Positions 34,003-46,767 of a stretch of 64,000 bases of DNA are shown piece by piece; the stretch's first letter is position 1; each line of letters starts with the position of its first letter. This DNA is from Pohlia nutans (lineage: Eukaryota; Streptophyta; Bryopsida; Bryales; Mniaceae). The stretch lies in contig CM040087.1 in the NCBI GenBank assembly GCA_022496805.1, positions 12,164,001 through 12,228,000 of the forward strand, in the 5' to 3' direction. Position numbers and translations under genes: made by a program. The notes under the pieces were generated by a model. That model searched no databases. It had not been told where the DNA came from and saw only the letters and a program-made list of their open reading frames with translations.

Positions 34003-36815
34003 TGTTATATTCACCAACCCATTTGACCCTTTATTGACAAGTTTGTTGCATTCAATAACAGTTGGACATGGGCACTGTCCTTTGAATATTTCAAGTTTAC
34101 GGTTTCAAGAACAAAAACACAGGTTAATTACTAAATTCGTACACTAACTTAAGCATGTTGTTATGTGTGCAGTTTTTATTATTGTGAATGGTTCAGCTTG
34201 GAAGTTAGCATTGCAACTTAGGGTCACCTTACATTTGAAGTCAAGGCTGTTTTTTCTTGGAGCTAATTCAACTAAATTTTAGCCCGTATTAGTCTTTAGA
34301 CCCACTTCAAGTATTAAATATAATAAGATTATTATAAAGGCCATTTCTCCCATAGCATTGGAGTCAAATAGTTGAAGAGAAGAAGACACTAAAAAAAGCC
34401 ATTCAAATTTGCACAATCTAAGAGTGTTGACTGCTGGGAAAAAGTATTTTAAAAAATCATTTTATTTGGGAAATGTTCAATAGGTCATGAATTGGCCTTT
34501 CGTTTTTGTTGCATTCAATTCTTCAAGTTGGGGTCTTGTTAAACCTTGTTGTTTTTAATTTAAAAAATTGGTTTAGGTGTAATTTTGACCTTAAGTCTTG
34601 GTATAAAGAAGTTGGACCTGATTTTGGGATTTGGATCAACAAGATTGAGAATTCAAACCCACTTACACATCAAAATAGCCTCGATTTTGTATGTGAAGTT
34701 ATCCTTACTTTTGAATGTAATATGTCGAGAACTAGTCAAAAGTAAGTGCCTCTTCATATTTAAGTCAGCACAAGATTTTGATTCATATGATTCTTCAGTT
34801 TCTCACCTAAGTTGTGGTATAAATTAACATTCAATGTGCTCGTGCTCAATCCTATAGGCACATACACAAGCAGGGTTGGCAAGGATTCATTTTAAGTTTT
34901 TTTTTAAAAATTTACTATTTTGGAAATTAATGACAATTTCTATCAAATTCCAAAAAAATAAAAATCTAAAAATCATAGTTTTGTGCGTGAGATATGGAAA
35001 CATTTCACTAATAGGTTGTGAAAGATTTGGTAGAAGTTGAATAAAATATGAGTTGTCAAAATTTGGAGTTCAAAAGTGCAGATTAGACCTACTTAGTTAT
35101 TGAATATTGTCTAGCTTGCGCAATCAAGATAACTTTCACCTTTTAAATTATGATTTTTTCTCATTTGAAGCAGTGAACATGGAGTTTCTAAGGAAACTAA
35201 CTAAAATCCAATATTTTACAAAAGCAACTGCTTTAGACAAGAACCCATCCTGTTATTACCGATGTTTCACCTAGTTAGCACCTAAGTTTCACAAATTTTA
35301 TCTCAATTTCAGCCTAAAACTATGAGTTTCAATTGGTAATTTGGCAATTCTATTTGGCTCATTTTCCACTACTTGCCGGATCTCCCCGTACATTGATTTG
35401 AAGTCTCTATGAACATTTATGTAAAAAAGTTCGACTTTGCAACTTTAAGTGAGAGGAGTTATACATATGCACTCTTTCATTTCAGTTGTCGAGTCTTTCG
35501 ATGAACTTTCTAGAACTTACAATTTGAATACTCCATGAAATTGTAAGTTCAGAATTTATGATAATATATACCGTACTCGAAAGGCAAGGTTGATAGCTCT
35601 TGTTGAATATTTGAGGTTTTTGCCTAAATTATTTGAATATTCTCTAATATTCTCTTTCTCACAATAGGTTTTTTTTAAAATATATTATTCTATAAAAATT
35701 GGGCATCTCTTTTTATAATTATTCTCTTGCTTATCCTATCTATCGGGTACAATAGATGATAAAGAGAAAGGTCATCACTAAAATTTTGAGCAGAGATGTG
35801 ACACAATAAAACAACTATAGTTAAATGTAACCTTTATGCAAAAGAAACCCCTATGGATGCTTATCTAAAATATACTATGTAGATGAATTGCCCATGAAAA
35901 CCTAGGATAAATTTTGGAAATATTTAATTTTCACATTTTCAATATATTCAGTTTATTCATCATGAGATGTGCTGAAAGTATAATTTCATTGCCAACATGA
36001 TTGTAAACCATAGAAATCATCATTGAATGCCTGTAGTTATGACATTCAATCTTCTTTAATGTCATTACTTTGAAGGAAAAAATGGATTTCAAAATGCACA
36101 TTTACATGTAGAAATTGTTCAATCATATTTGTATGCAACATGATAGATTTGAGACATAATATGATGATATGCAACATCTCATACTGAGTAATTATTTATT
36201 TTGAAAAAACACTTTTCAACAAATGTCAAATCATGTTGACATTCTTCAAGAATCTCTTTTTCAACATACAATTTTTTTTTGAAAAGATGGTTTCTTGAAA
36301 ATTTGAGCTTCTCAGATTCTTATAATTATTTTAGCCTACTGTGGTAATCTTTATAAATCTTAACAACCTACTATGGTAGTCTATAAATCTTACAACTAGC
36401 TATATTTTTTGTGCTAAGAACTTATCTTGCAGCCTTAGCAAAGCGTCTTCTTCCGGTACTATCCAAGCTCGGAGTTGAAGAGGTGTCATTTTCAATGTCC
36501 AACCTTCACAACATCAGAGAAATAGTTTATCAAGGACTTTCATGGAATAACCAAGGCTCTTAATATTTGAAATGGTTTGTTAAGATTTTCATCTCATTGC
36601 ATGTAGGAGGGACGCCAGGTAGCACAAATGAAGTGGAAAGGAGCAAAATGAAGAATCCCATGCCCTCTTCTTCTTGCCAGCCAAACCCTCCAGATGTTGA
36701 GTGGATGCACCCCCCCTCTCCCCCGTGCAATTTGCTTGTGCCATACTTATCCAAGTTATATTTGCTCAAATGAAGGGAGATGCTCTAAGGGGTAAAGAAA
36801 ACATAAATCACATGA
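34003..36815. other. AT-rich intergenic, nothing recognised
   Basis: No reading frame with a recognisable domain on either strand, and no paired element ends. Frames at 34.5-34.8 kb are short and of low complexity. Confidence 0.35.
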
Positions 36816-36990
36816 CACTACAAGCAAAGGCGCCATTTTTCACTCTAAAGAATCTTGTTCATTGTCGCTTTTCACTGTACACGCTTGTCCTACGTGACAA
36901 ATCACACTCATCATATTCAATCACAAATTGGTGAGTGCAAAGTGACCCCGTTTGATTCAGAGAAGTGAAAAGCGATGCATTCTTGTAGTG
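36816..36990. mobile_element. CACTA-like MITE
   Basis: Ends CACTACAAGCAAAG and CATTCTTGTAGTG match the En/Spm (CACTA) terminal consensus CACTACAAGAAAA. Flanking triplets are TGA and TAA (one mismatch for a 3-bp target duplication). 175 bp. Confidence 0.6.
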
Positions 36991-37236
36991 TAAGTTGATT
37001 CACGTGGGAATGTTATAATGAGATCAACCCTATTGTCGACAGACCTCTAATCCGTAGCGAGACAACGAGGAACAAAAAAGTGGCCTCCCGCTTTGACAAG
37101 GCTGTGTCACCGGTACGTCGAACATCACATCTCACTGGCACCATTTACTGAGGCACCAAGCAATTATCCTGGTCATCACGATGACTACTGACTGATTTAA
37201 CATGGAGGTGACCTGGCTACAAATGGATCCACTTAT

Positions 37237-38025
37237 GGTTCATATATTGAGCAGATGGACATGATCTATCACTACCAGAAAATGCAAAAGCTCCAAATCC
37301 ATCACTCATCCTGCACTCAGCCCGTCACCCATTGCAAGTCACACATCGCCCTCACTCCCGTCTCTCTCTCAGCAATTTCATTGCAAGGAAACTGGTTGCT
37401 TCTCACTGCTATTTTGAGCCATTTCAAAGTTAGTGAGTGCTATTGGTCACATAAGACAAGGCTTTTTTCAATTGCAGTCAGTGAAAAGCGATGGGTTTGA
37501 TTGTAGTGTTTGTTTTTGAGTTTTTTTATCATATTTTCAGTGGTACAGGAACGTGCACCCTGGACTCAATAGTTCTCACAGGCTCGTAAGAACAATTTAT
37601 CATCGTTTTTTACATCCATTTTATGTTTCAGCACTTTCATCCATCCATTAGTTTCAACTATAATGTTAAATGCGAAGTGTCACGACCTTATGTCACGTTT
37701 TCATCCGTCACTTGAATGGTCACATTTTCATCCAAGATTTTCATCTGTCAATTATCATCCGATATTCATCATGTATCGTTTTCATTCATTCTCATTCATT
37801 TGCATGTACTGTTGACTATTTTCATCTCTACACAAAATTTTCATTTTCTTTCAATCAATCATGGTTCATGTTTCTTGATCATGTGTTTTTAGTTTTGTCT
37901 TGTGTTGCAACACGTGTTTCTTTTGCTAGTATTTAATAATTTATGCTCATTGAAAAATCTGGCAAATCTTATGTTTTTGGAGGCAATTTTTTTTCAAAAA
38001 CGTGATGGATTTCAACCCCTCCCCA
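37237..38025. repeat. Left copy of a direct segmental duplication
   Basis: Similar to 38711-39060: TATATTGAGCAGATGGACAT, AAAAGCTCCAAATCCATCAC, GTCTCTCTCTCA, the GTATTTTCAGTGGTACAG block, AAGAACAATTTATCATC and AAAAATCTGGCAAATC. The left copy holds about 400 extra bases. The segment contains a CACTACCAGAAAATG / TTGTAGTG pair (37270-37508), a second CACTA-like MITE. Confidence 0.6.
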
Positions 38026-38344
38026 TGTTTTGGGGTCATTTAACTTTAGGCTACAAAGCTCGCATGCAAGTGAATGAGGTAGCTTTTTTTATCCTTTATT
38101 TTTTATATTTTTATTTGAAAAACAGAGAAAAAGATCTCAAATTTTTGATAAATCCTATCTTATTCATCCAAAATATTGGCTTTTCGCCAAACCCCTCGTA
38201 CATCTTGTCTTTATCATTCAACATCTTGGCCTTTTCATTCATTGCTACAGTTGGTTGTCCTATTACCAACCACTGCCCCAAAACCAATCACCCTAATTTC
38301 TAGATTTTCAAAGAGAAGATGTACCTCATTTGTACATTAGAGCA

Positions 38345-38560
38345 TGTGATCGGTTTTGGGTCTTAAGTTACTCTCCACTTTGGAATTTTTGTATAAAATT
38401 AACAAATGCAAATTAGATGGTGCAAATTTTGCAATCCTCATCAAAGCATATTTTGAATGCGGTCATTTTTTTTTTTCAAATTTAGGACTGCCAAAAATAA
38501 GCCAAATTGCTTAAGTTGGTGGTTTTAGGACAATCAACCTTAGTAGCTCACAAAGTCCCA
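38345..38560. repeat. Inverted partner of the 2.66-2.98 kb repeat
   Basis: The reverse complement shares the interior of 2655-2985, including GATGAGGATTGCAAAA and TTGTTAATTTTATACAAAAA. No coding capacity. Confidence 0.5.
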
Positions 38561-38710
38561 ACCTGACTTGCAACTGGTACAATCCACTGCTATGGTGGCT
38601 ACATAAGGTGACATTTTCCTCATCATATTCACACATGGTGATTCGCTCACTGGATTTTTGTTTGCAAACTGGCTATAAAATAGCCGGAAAAAAAAAATCT
38701 GTGATCCATG

Positions 38711-39060
38711 GTGCATATATTGAGCAGATGGACATGAACTAACTTATCACCACCAGAAACGTAAAAGCTCCAAATCCATCACTCAGCCCGTCACCTGTTG
38801 CAAGTCACACATCACCATCGCTCCAGTCTCTCTCTCACTCAGCGATTTGTTTTTGGGTTTTTAATCGTATTTTCAGTGGTACAGTAACATGCACTCTGGA
38901 TTGGATTGCAGGCTCCTAAGAACAATTTATCATCCTTTTTAATCCGTTTCCTATTTCAGCATTTTCATCCATCCATTGGTTTCATATTAGTAATGTATGC
39001 TCATTGAAAAATCTAGCAAATCATATATTTATGGAGGCGATTTCTTTTCAACAAAGTGAT
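38711..39060. repeat. Right copy of the direct segmental duplication
   Basis: Shorter counterpart of 37237-38025 in the same orientation; the internal part between TCAGTGGTACAG and AAAAATCTAGCAAATC is largely deleted. The LINE fragment follows within about 30 bp. Confidence 0.6.
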
Positions 39061-39084
39061 GGATTTAATCCCCTCCTCCAAAGT

Positions 39085-39893
39085 CAACAGTAGATTACTT
39101 GTTTGCTTTGTTCAACCTTGCCACAGACTCACAAAAAACAAGCATATTAAAATTTAGAACCGGTCAATATATGGGTAATGCCAGAAAGCAATTAATTTTC
39201 GGTATACAAAGATTCCCCTCAAAAACATGTCCCATCTGTAACTCACAAGATGCAGATACATGTCTACATGTACTTTTACTATGCAAACAACACCATATAC
39301 ACGCACTAAGAACCAAAAGACACAACAAAGCGGTATGGGAATTAAGAAAATTAATACTATCCTCAAATAAATCAAGATGCTACACTATCATGAATACGGG
39401 CACATTCAACAATAATCCACAAGAAAACACATTTCCTTCATGGTTATTAACATGTACTTGTAATCAACAAAGATGTCAATGTAATGCCAAATTCAAACCA
39501 GATATACTATGCATTAAAGGCCTCCCATACCAAAGTCCACCTCCTCTAAACCCCGATGATAACCTAACCATACAATTCATAGAATTCACATACACAAACG
39601 ACAGATTTTCACCAGAAACAATTGGCAGAAAAATTGTAAAATACCAACCTTTAATTAATAAGATCATACAACAAGGTTGGAAAGTAGATCCTATCATAGT
39701 CATTACAGCTGGAGCCAGAGGAACCACACACGTCCCCTCAATGAAACAACTAGAAAAAAAATTCAACGTTTGCGAAACCTCCATAAAACACACATTCAAA
39801 GCAATAAATACCATTGTCATACAGTATGCCGGATCTATCCTTTTACATAAAAGACGTATGCCGGATCTATCCTTTTACATAAAAGACGTATAG
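39085..39893 (+). pseudogene. LINE (non-LTR retrotransposon) 3' fragment with restriction-like endonuclease domain
   Basis: A 264-codon frame opens without the reverse transcriptase and begins within its C-terminal thumb region (KFRTGQYMGNARK). A zinc-binding motif follows: CPICNSQDADTCLHVLLLC (C-x2-C...H-x4-C). Then KPDILCIKG and FIEFTYTNDRF give a PD...E-x-T pattern, as expected for the restriction-like endonuclease of early-branching LINEs, and VITAGARG follows. A 32-bp tandem duplication at about 39826-39889 shifts the last codons. The element is 5'-truncated and non-autonomous. Confidence 0.72.
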
Positions 39894-39949
39894 AGAATAA
39901 TCAAACAATACCAACAGACGTAGTACATTAAAAGAGGGGGGGTAGTGGC

Positions 39950-40690
39950 TCATCTTGTCTCAGGGATAGGTAGGGCCCGTTGGTTGGTACAAACTTTCTC
40001 GCCATGACAACTCACTAGCAGCACCAAGCCATGTGTATCACACCACTGTTCAAACGAGCCCAATAGGTTTCGAACCCGGACCACATAATTGTGATACAAA
40101 GCCCTTCACCAACCAACCAAAGAACTCATAACTTGGCGATAATAACTAACCCAAAACATACCTTTATACTATCCAGCACCCAACCATCATTAATTTGCTA
40201 TTTTTTGTTACTGTTACTTTGTTTCGGTTACTCATTAGGAGAAAATTGTGGTCACAAAGGAGCCCTACAGACTGTCACGTGGGAGCAAAATTTGGGCCAG
40301 CCCGTGCACTTTTGACGACGGCACCAATGGTGCCACCGTCGCTGCCAGCAGCGCAGTTCCGTGGGTCGTGCCAATCGACGCTGCCAGCAGTGCCGACATT
40401 GCCAACACTGCCAGCACTGCGGCTTCCGACGCTGTCAGTGGGCAGCGACTGCAGCAATGGGTTTACATAGAAAATGGTGCTTGGGCAGCCGGTTCACCTA
40501 ACACGGGCAAGCTTAAAGGGCCCCTTTGGGACCCCATTTTTCTCCTAATGATAGTGTCCATCCTCAAAAGGGGAGAGTAGTTTTGTCCCTATGTCCCTTT
40601 GTCCGGTGGACACCGGGTCATTAACATTACGAACGGACACTTTATTCACGCCGGCCTTGCAAAAGGGTCGATGTTTCTATCTATCTATCT
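39950..40690 (-). repeat. tRNA-like repeat family, copy with a nested MITE
   Basis: Starts CTTGTCTCAGGGATAGGTAGGG and ends GTTTCTATCTATCTATC. The minus-strand tRNA-like block has an A-box-like TTGGTTGGTTGGTGAAGGGC and a B box GGGTTCGAAACC, closer to a real tRNA than the other copies. Interrupted at 40229-40553. It follows the LINE fragment by about 55 bp. Confidence 0.62.
40229..40553. mobile_element. GC-rich MITE with CATTAGGAGAAAA ends
   Basis: Inverted ends CATTAGGAGAAAATTGTGG and the reverse of CATTAGGAGAAAAATGGGG, continuing imperfectly to about 35 bp. It is absent from the 14.2 kb copy of the host repeat, which provides an approximate empty site. The interior is unusually GC-rich for the window and has repeated CTGCCAGCA-type motifs. 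Superfamily unclear. Confidence 0.65.
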
Positions 40691-40699
40691 TCAACCTTG

Positions 40700-42515
40700 C
40701 CAAAAATAAACAAAAAAATATTGTACCTTGTTGCTTTAAGATCATTTGAAAAATATATATATCCTCACAAATCTCTTTGGTTTCTACATCTCCAAAAAAA
40801 AGTTCAAAATGTTTTTGAAAAAAAACTAAAAAAATAATATTAAATGTAATTGTCCAAATTCTTAGTTGTTTTTTGAACAAACAATGATCTTTGTGGGAGT
40901 TAAAACCTCCAAAGGCTAAAATCTCTAAAGGCTAAAACTTCCAATAAAAGAAGAGATGAGATCTTACTGCATGACTTGTCTTCATTAAGGTTTGGTTTAC
41001 ATTTACATTTTTCTTAACAAGCCTAAGAGACATGGTAGAAATTTGGCACGAGACATGAATATTAAGAACCAAGATGACCATAAACTGGGGCTTTGCTGCT
41101 CTTCGCACTACCAATGACGAATGATATATTATGATACATTGGAAAATAGAAACCATTGCATTTAGGGTTGCAACAAGCTTTTATTCTTAGATGTCGTAGT
41201 ACTAGTCTGATGACCAAAGTATTCTATGTTCGATATTTTTGTGCGCTTCTTGGTGGCACGGGATCATAACACAATGCTTATAAATTCCTAAATGCCTAGT
41301 CTGATATGCAATGACCTAAATTCCGGCTGCAATAGGTGTTGAGCAGAGCAACAAATGTTGACACACTTATTCGTTTCAATCTTCAAACTGCATAAAATGA
41401 AAGTGGTGATAAACAATTTACAATTGTTGAAAAAAATACAAGAGGTATAAGAGGTACAATGAATATTTAGAGCCAAGATGACAATAAATTATAAAATAAA
41501 TAGACTACCGGTACATTAGATTATTTTGTCTTATTTTGTGTGCAATTTCTTTTGTAAGAATAATGCGTTTCATTTTCCCTTCAAATTTACACATCAATGT
41601 TACTTGCAATCTTCATTGGAGTATTCCTTATATATTTCTAAATTTACTCACAAATGTGTTGGAGCACTTTATAAAATGATCAATTTTATAAGATTATTTT
41701 CCAAAAGTACCTCCATATATGCATTGTAATTTGGAAAAAGATGGCTATAGGAACAAAATCTATTCACAACCATAACTTAGTGAGATTCTATTGGACAATA
41801 TAAAACATTTGTGGTTTCTAGAACTGGGTCAATGGAGGACAAGAATTCCTATATAAAAGTTGAAATGACATGCCATTTTTTACCATCCTCAAGATGAAGT
41901 AGTTAAAAAGATCTATGACTCAATTTGATAAGATGTTTCAGTTCATTAGGTGGGGATTTGAAGAAAGACAAGAGATTTTGGCAAAATTGGATTATCTCAA
42001 ATTCAACTTTCATTCAATTAGAAGAGCCCACAACTCATAGCATGCAATCCATGTGAACTGAACAAAAGTTCCTTTGAGGTGCCCAATGAATCTCATTACC
42101 TTGGATTTTTTGACAAGCCATCCAAAGTGTTGAAGTTGATTTCAACATTGACGGGTGTTTCACTTTGAAATATTTCCCTAAGTGGAGTTTTGATCGTATG
42201 AACATAATTCCAATTGCATTAGAAAGAAGACTTGTTTACTTAAGAAGTCATATTTTTATTCTAAAAGATAGTTATTGTTTTGGTCCTAGAAACTGCTTGG
42301 GCAAACGACTAAAACATGGTCTCTCAGGATCTTAGTACAACGTACTCACCAAGTATAGGATACATGAGATAATAGTTCATAACATTCTTAAGTAATAGGC
42401 TACTGCACCGTGTATTGCTTGGTTGACTTTTTTTACTCATACAATAACTTTCCTTGGAACATGGAGTGAAATATGACACTTACTATTCTATGAGGGAATT
42501 TAGGAGTGAAGTAAG
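40700..42515. other. AT-rich intergenic, nothing recognised
   Basis: Several short frames on both strands, none with a known motif or consistent neighbour. No paired element ends were found. Confidence 0.35.
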
Positions 42516-42519
42516 TAAA

Positions 42520-42657
42520 GGCGTCTTTACACTAGAGGCAAGAAGACATGAGGAGAGAAATTTCAGCCAATGGGAGGCTTAAAAACCACGAAGACCAATT
42601 TTTCATTGGCTGAAATTTCTCTTTTCACGGCTTCTTGCCTCTAGTGGAGAGAAGCCC
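42520..42657. mobile_element. Small foldback element, about 138 bp
   Basis: Arms GGCGTCTTTACACTAGAGGC...GAAATTTCAGCCAATG and the reverse at 42607-42657 pair over about 50 bp around a loop near 42590. No clear target duplication. Confidence 0.6.
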
Positions 42658-43688
42658 TGAGACTAACTTAAGATGTGAAAACAAAGAGCATCGAAGAGCA
42701 TTTGAGAACATCCGAATTTTTTTCGGAAAATTTAGTACAGGTACAAAGCCTAGGACTTAACCCCTAAATGTCCCAGCATTCAAAAACTGGATCACGAACA
42801 AATAACTTTACCATACAACCTAGGATGATTTTCATCCAAGTCACCTTTGAAAGCCTATTAAATTCTCTATTGATTACAATAAATCTCTCGTGATGGGGAC
42901 CTGTTGATAATATTGGGGACGCCTCAAACTACAAGTATGTTAAAAAAATTGGGTAGGTTTTATCTTCTTGTGTACACCTCATGTACATCTTAAGGCACCT
43001 TCCCACCTGGCCTTAGGGTGGCGGTCTTACCGAAAAATAGCTGTAATTTTTGATGTAACATTCCCACCAGCGTACTTTGGTAAACCCCATTCCTACGTGT
43101 CAGGTTAGGTGGAGCGAAGATAAGAGCGGTTTTACAGCAAAAAGTGACCACTACTTTCAGGCCCACCACTAGTGATGTACTAGTTAACTACTAATGACAA
43201 ATCTTGGAAATTCGGAGATTTCACAAAATTTTGGGCGCTCCTATCTATTTGAGCTTGAAGTGGCCCATTACGTAGCAGCGGTCTCTGATTTTTGGCCGAC
43301 TCTTTAGCAAAGCGTAACATGAGAGAAATACGCGATAGACGTTGCGGCTGCGGCGACACAATACAAAAGCTTCTGCGGGAGAGGACGTACTTGCATCTCG
43401 CAACCGCATTGCTCCCATCAGGTACGTCGGAGTTCACGTCTGAGAAGTTCGTCCGAGTGTTTCAATTCCCTATCAAGTCAAGTCTGATTTTGTAGCAGAT
43501 CTTCTGCACTTTGTTTTCATTGCTCTAGGACTGCGTTGAAGGTCCGGTTTAGTTTTTTTTTAGAGGGTTCATGAAACCCTGGTAGTTCTTTTTGAGAAGT
43601 GAAGTATGAGATCCCAACGGTGGAATCATTACTGTCATGACTGAGTGATTTCTGGACCCCATTGTTGCATATTTTTGGAGTTACAGCA

Positions 43689-46042
43689 ATGGAGAACCGT
43701 TTAGATGCTAACCTGTACGGCACGCCAACACGACCTACTGCTCTGCCTGTGGACGGTAAGCAATCTACACTTGCACTTCTCACATTTCCTTCAAAGTGTG
43801 GGTCAGTTCATGAAACATTAAGGAAATGGAATGTACCGATTGTCTAGGCTTCACAGTTTAGACTTCATATAAACAACAACAGCTATTCACTCGTCACATA
43901 CGTACATGCACATGTAGGGTGAAATCTTTATACAAAGACACATGTACTACCATACCTACATTGCTGTGATTTTTGAGTTTGGTATCGTGTGTACTGCCTA
44001 TTTCAAAAACTTTAAATAAGACATAGGACCTGCAAAACCACAAACCACACTCCGATGCTTCAATGAGTACGTGTGAAAGGAATTAGAAACAGTTACACAT
44101 TCACAAAAGAACAGGATTATACTTGCATGACTGCTGTCAGTTTTGTCAGTTTAGGGTTGATGGCAATTGAAAGGTCCTAAACAACTATATGCATAGATAG
44201 TAGACCTGCAAAACCACAGAACACTCTCCGATGCTTCAATAAGTACATGTGAAAATGAAGATATCAAAAACTTTTAACATCATTGGTCATACATTTCCTT
44301 AAGTTATTGTTAATGTCATTTGCTAATTTCAGTAGTTCTTATAATTGAATGATCGTTTAGGGTTCAGTTCTACACGGTACTCTTTGTTCATATTATATAG
44401 GTTATGGTTGTTATAATAATTTATGGTTCTGTTTACGGAATTTTGTGTCATTTCCATTTCAGTTAAAGCATTTGAAGCTCTATCTTATCATTTTACAAGT
44501 TCCCTACGCTACATGTTTTGGGATGCTTTTATCTCTGTTTAACGAAATCCTATTGGTCCCCATTAATTCCCATTCAGTTCTTGCAATGCAACAAAATTCT
44601 CAAAACAATCATAGCATACTTTGAGTTCAGGGTTTAGAGTACAAGCACCATTCTAACATGCACTTATTATTGCAGAGATAAGCTTTGGGGGGAACCATGG
44701 TCCTCCTCGCCCAATGGCACGAGCAGGAGTAACAGTTGGCGTCCCGCGTGTTGTCCCCGTTCACAGTGCACCAGAACCTAGCCAAGCGAAGCGCGCCCGC
44801 AAGGACAGGGGACCGAACTGGTTACCCCAAGAAATTTTCGTTCTCATTCGTGCGAAAAGGGACATATATTTGGAGGAGTTGGACATAGTCGACGGTCGGG
44901 ACCTTATGATACCCGAGAGCAGTAAATGGATCCGGATCTCGTAGCAAGTAATGCGGGCCGGTTTTTCTCCATGCGTACGAGACGGACCCATGTGCAAGAC
45001 TAAGTGGAACCAGCTTATTTCGGACTACAAGAAGATTGTGGACTATTTTTCTCGCACGGGTCAGAATTTACTTGACTATTGGGATCTCAGTTCCGCTGAA
45101 CGGAAAGCTGAAGGCCTCCCCCGCCAATTCGCACAAGAATTTTACAACGCAATCCACGAGTGGTACAGCAATCGGCCACAAATCCAGCCTCCCTACATCC
45201 GTGATTTGTTAGTTCCAAACGATGCAAATTATCGACCAGTTCATCACGGACAACAAGAAGTTGAAGAAGACAGCGAACCAGATAACGAGGACCCGCTCGA
45301 GATATCCCAGCATGAAGCTTTCGAGAGTACAGAAGACTCCTCGCAGCCCCGGTCACCCCGTCGCAACGCCTCCACTCTATCACAGCCGGCTTCCACTCCA
45401 TCAGTGCCGGCCAGCATTCGTGATGCTCTAAGAAGCCCCGGCAGCCGACCCTTTTTTGGCCTACCCCCTGGGATCACGCCACACGTCATTAGCTCGTCCG
45501 AGACCTCCCAGTACGTCGTTAACCGACGTCCCGGCAACACAGCAGTAAGACGCAAGAACATATCGGGGCACACTGTTATTGCAGAGGCGACAAAAGCAAC
45601 GGGTGAAGTCATGGCAACACAGATGAACGAAATCCCAAATATAGCACGTGAATTGGAACGCTCAAAAATCGAGGTCCAATTGAAACTGTTTTCTGAACAG
45701 ATGGCGTACCAGAGGGAAAAAGACCGACGCATGTACGAGAATGCCGCCATTACCAATGACAACGCCAAACTAGCAATCTTAAAACAAGGAGAAATGGTGA
45801 GTTGTCTTTCGCAACTCTCTACTGTTTTGAGCAGGGGAATGACAATGTCAAACACCACAAGGTTTCACAACATAGGATTAGAGAGAACCCCCAACTTCAG
45901 TGCCCCGGGCCAGAACTATACTGCACCTGGTGTGAGCGGCGACACGAACTGTGGATCCACTGGTCCCTCTACAGCACAGCAGACCATACCTGCAACTACA
46001 GCAACTACGGCCACAACTACAGGCCCCCTGATATCACACTAA
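43689..46042 (+). pseudogene. Harbinger Myb/SANT-like DNA-binding protein, one in-frame stop
   Basis: Partner protein of Harbinger transposition that binds element ends and helps bring the nuclease to the nucleus. Two exons: 43689-43755 and 44676-46042 (GT/AG, phase 1). Residues about 50-150 form the trihelix-type Myb/SANT fold: NWLPQEIFVLIRAKRD, then KWIRIS, VMRAGFSPCVRDG and CKTKWNQLISDYKKI with the conserved Trp residues. Codon 112 is TAG (44942-44944) between KWIRIS and QVMRAGF; the frame is open on both sides (477 codons in total). The stop removes the middle of the domain, so the full protein is not made unless read through; an ATG at 44951 could yield a shorter 363-aa form. The C-terminal half is Ser/Thr/Pro-rich with a charged helical stretch. 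Confidence 0.82.
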
Positions 46043-46767
46043 GTGGCGATTGCAACGGACCACATGGAACCGAGGCAGTACACCACACTACAAGCCTCAC
46101 AGAAATCACAGGAACTACCAACGGAGCTGAACCTGCACGTACCTAGGTTGAGCTTCTGCAGAACACATGCATCTACATTACAAACTGTAGAACTTAAGCC
46201 TACTTGCACCTTCTATTGTTGAATGGTTGATGCTCCATCGGGTGCGCACAATCTGCATAGGAGACTATGTATTAGTGAAGCATTATGCGGAATATGGAGT
46301 ATGGATTGTAACCGTTCATGTTTGCAATCAAATGACTTTTGTGTTAAATTCTTCCAGCTCTGTGTGATTCACAAAGGATTTATGTGCTACATTATTTCTA
46401 CTACGGTGGGTTTACATGTGCATGCCATTTACGGTGACAGTTATTAAATTAAAATTTATGAAAAACATTAGAAAACGAAAACAAGATATAATATGTACAA
46501 AACAGTTCTATGGTTTAGAAAAAAACAGGAATGCAGGTGTAGTGTGATGAATACTTGGAACACGCAGCTTCTCGTCCATCAGCAGGCAGATGGAGAGCAC
46601 CTCACCAGCCTGCTGCATTCCTACATGGCAAAGCCGAGTGCATGTGCAAGAGGTCAAATACTTGCACAGTTTCAATGGAAAACATGCTGTACATATGGTG
46701 TGAAACTAAATGTAAGCAAGCAGAATTAATGGAAAATTTAAGAGTGATGTTTCTACGTACCTCAATT

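Noticed and set aside
45244..45858. 204-codon minus-strand frame within the Harbinger Myb-like gene
   Set aside because: Antisense shadow of the plus-strand gene, no transposon or host protein motif.
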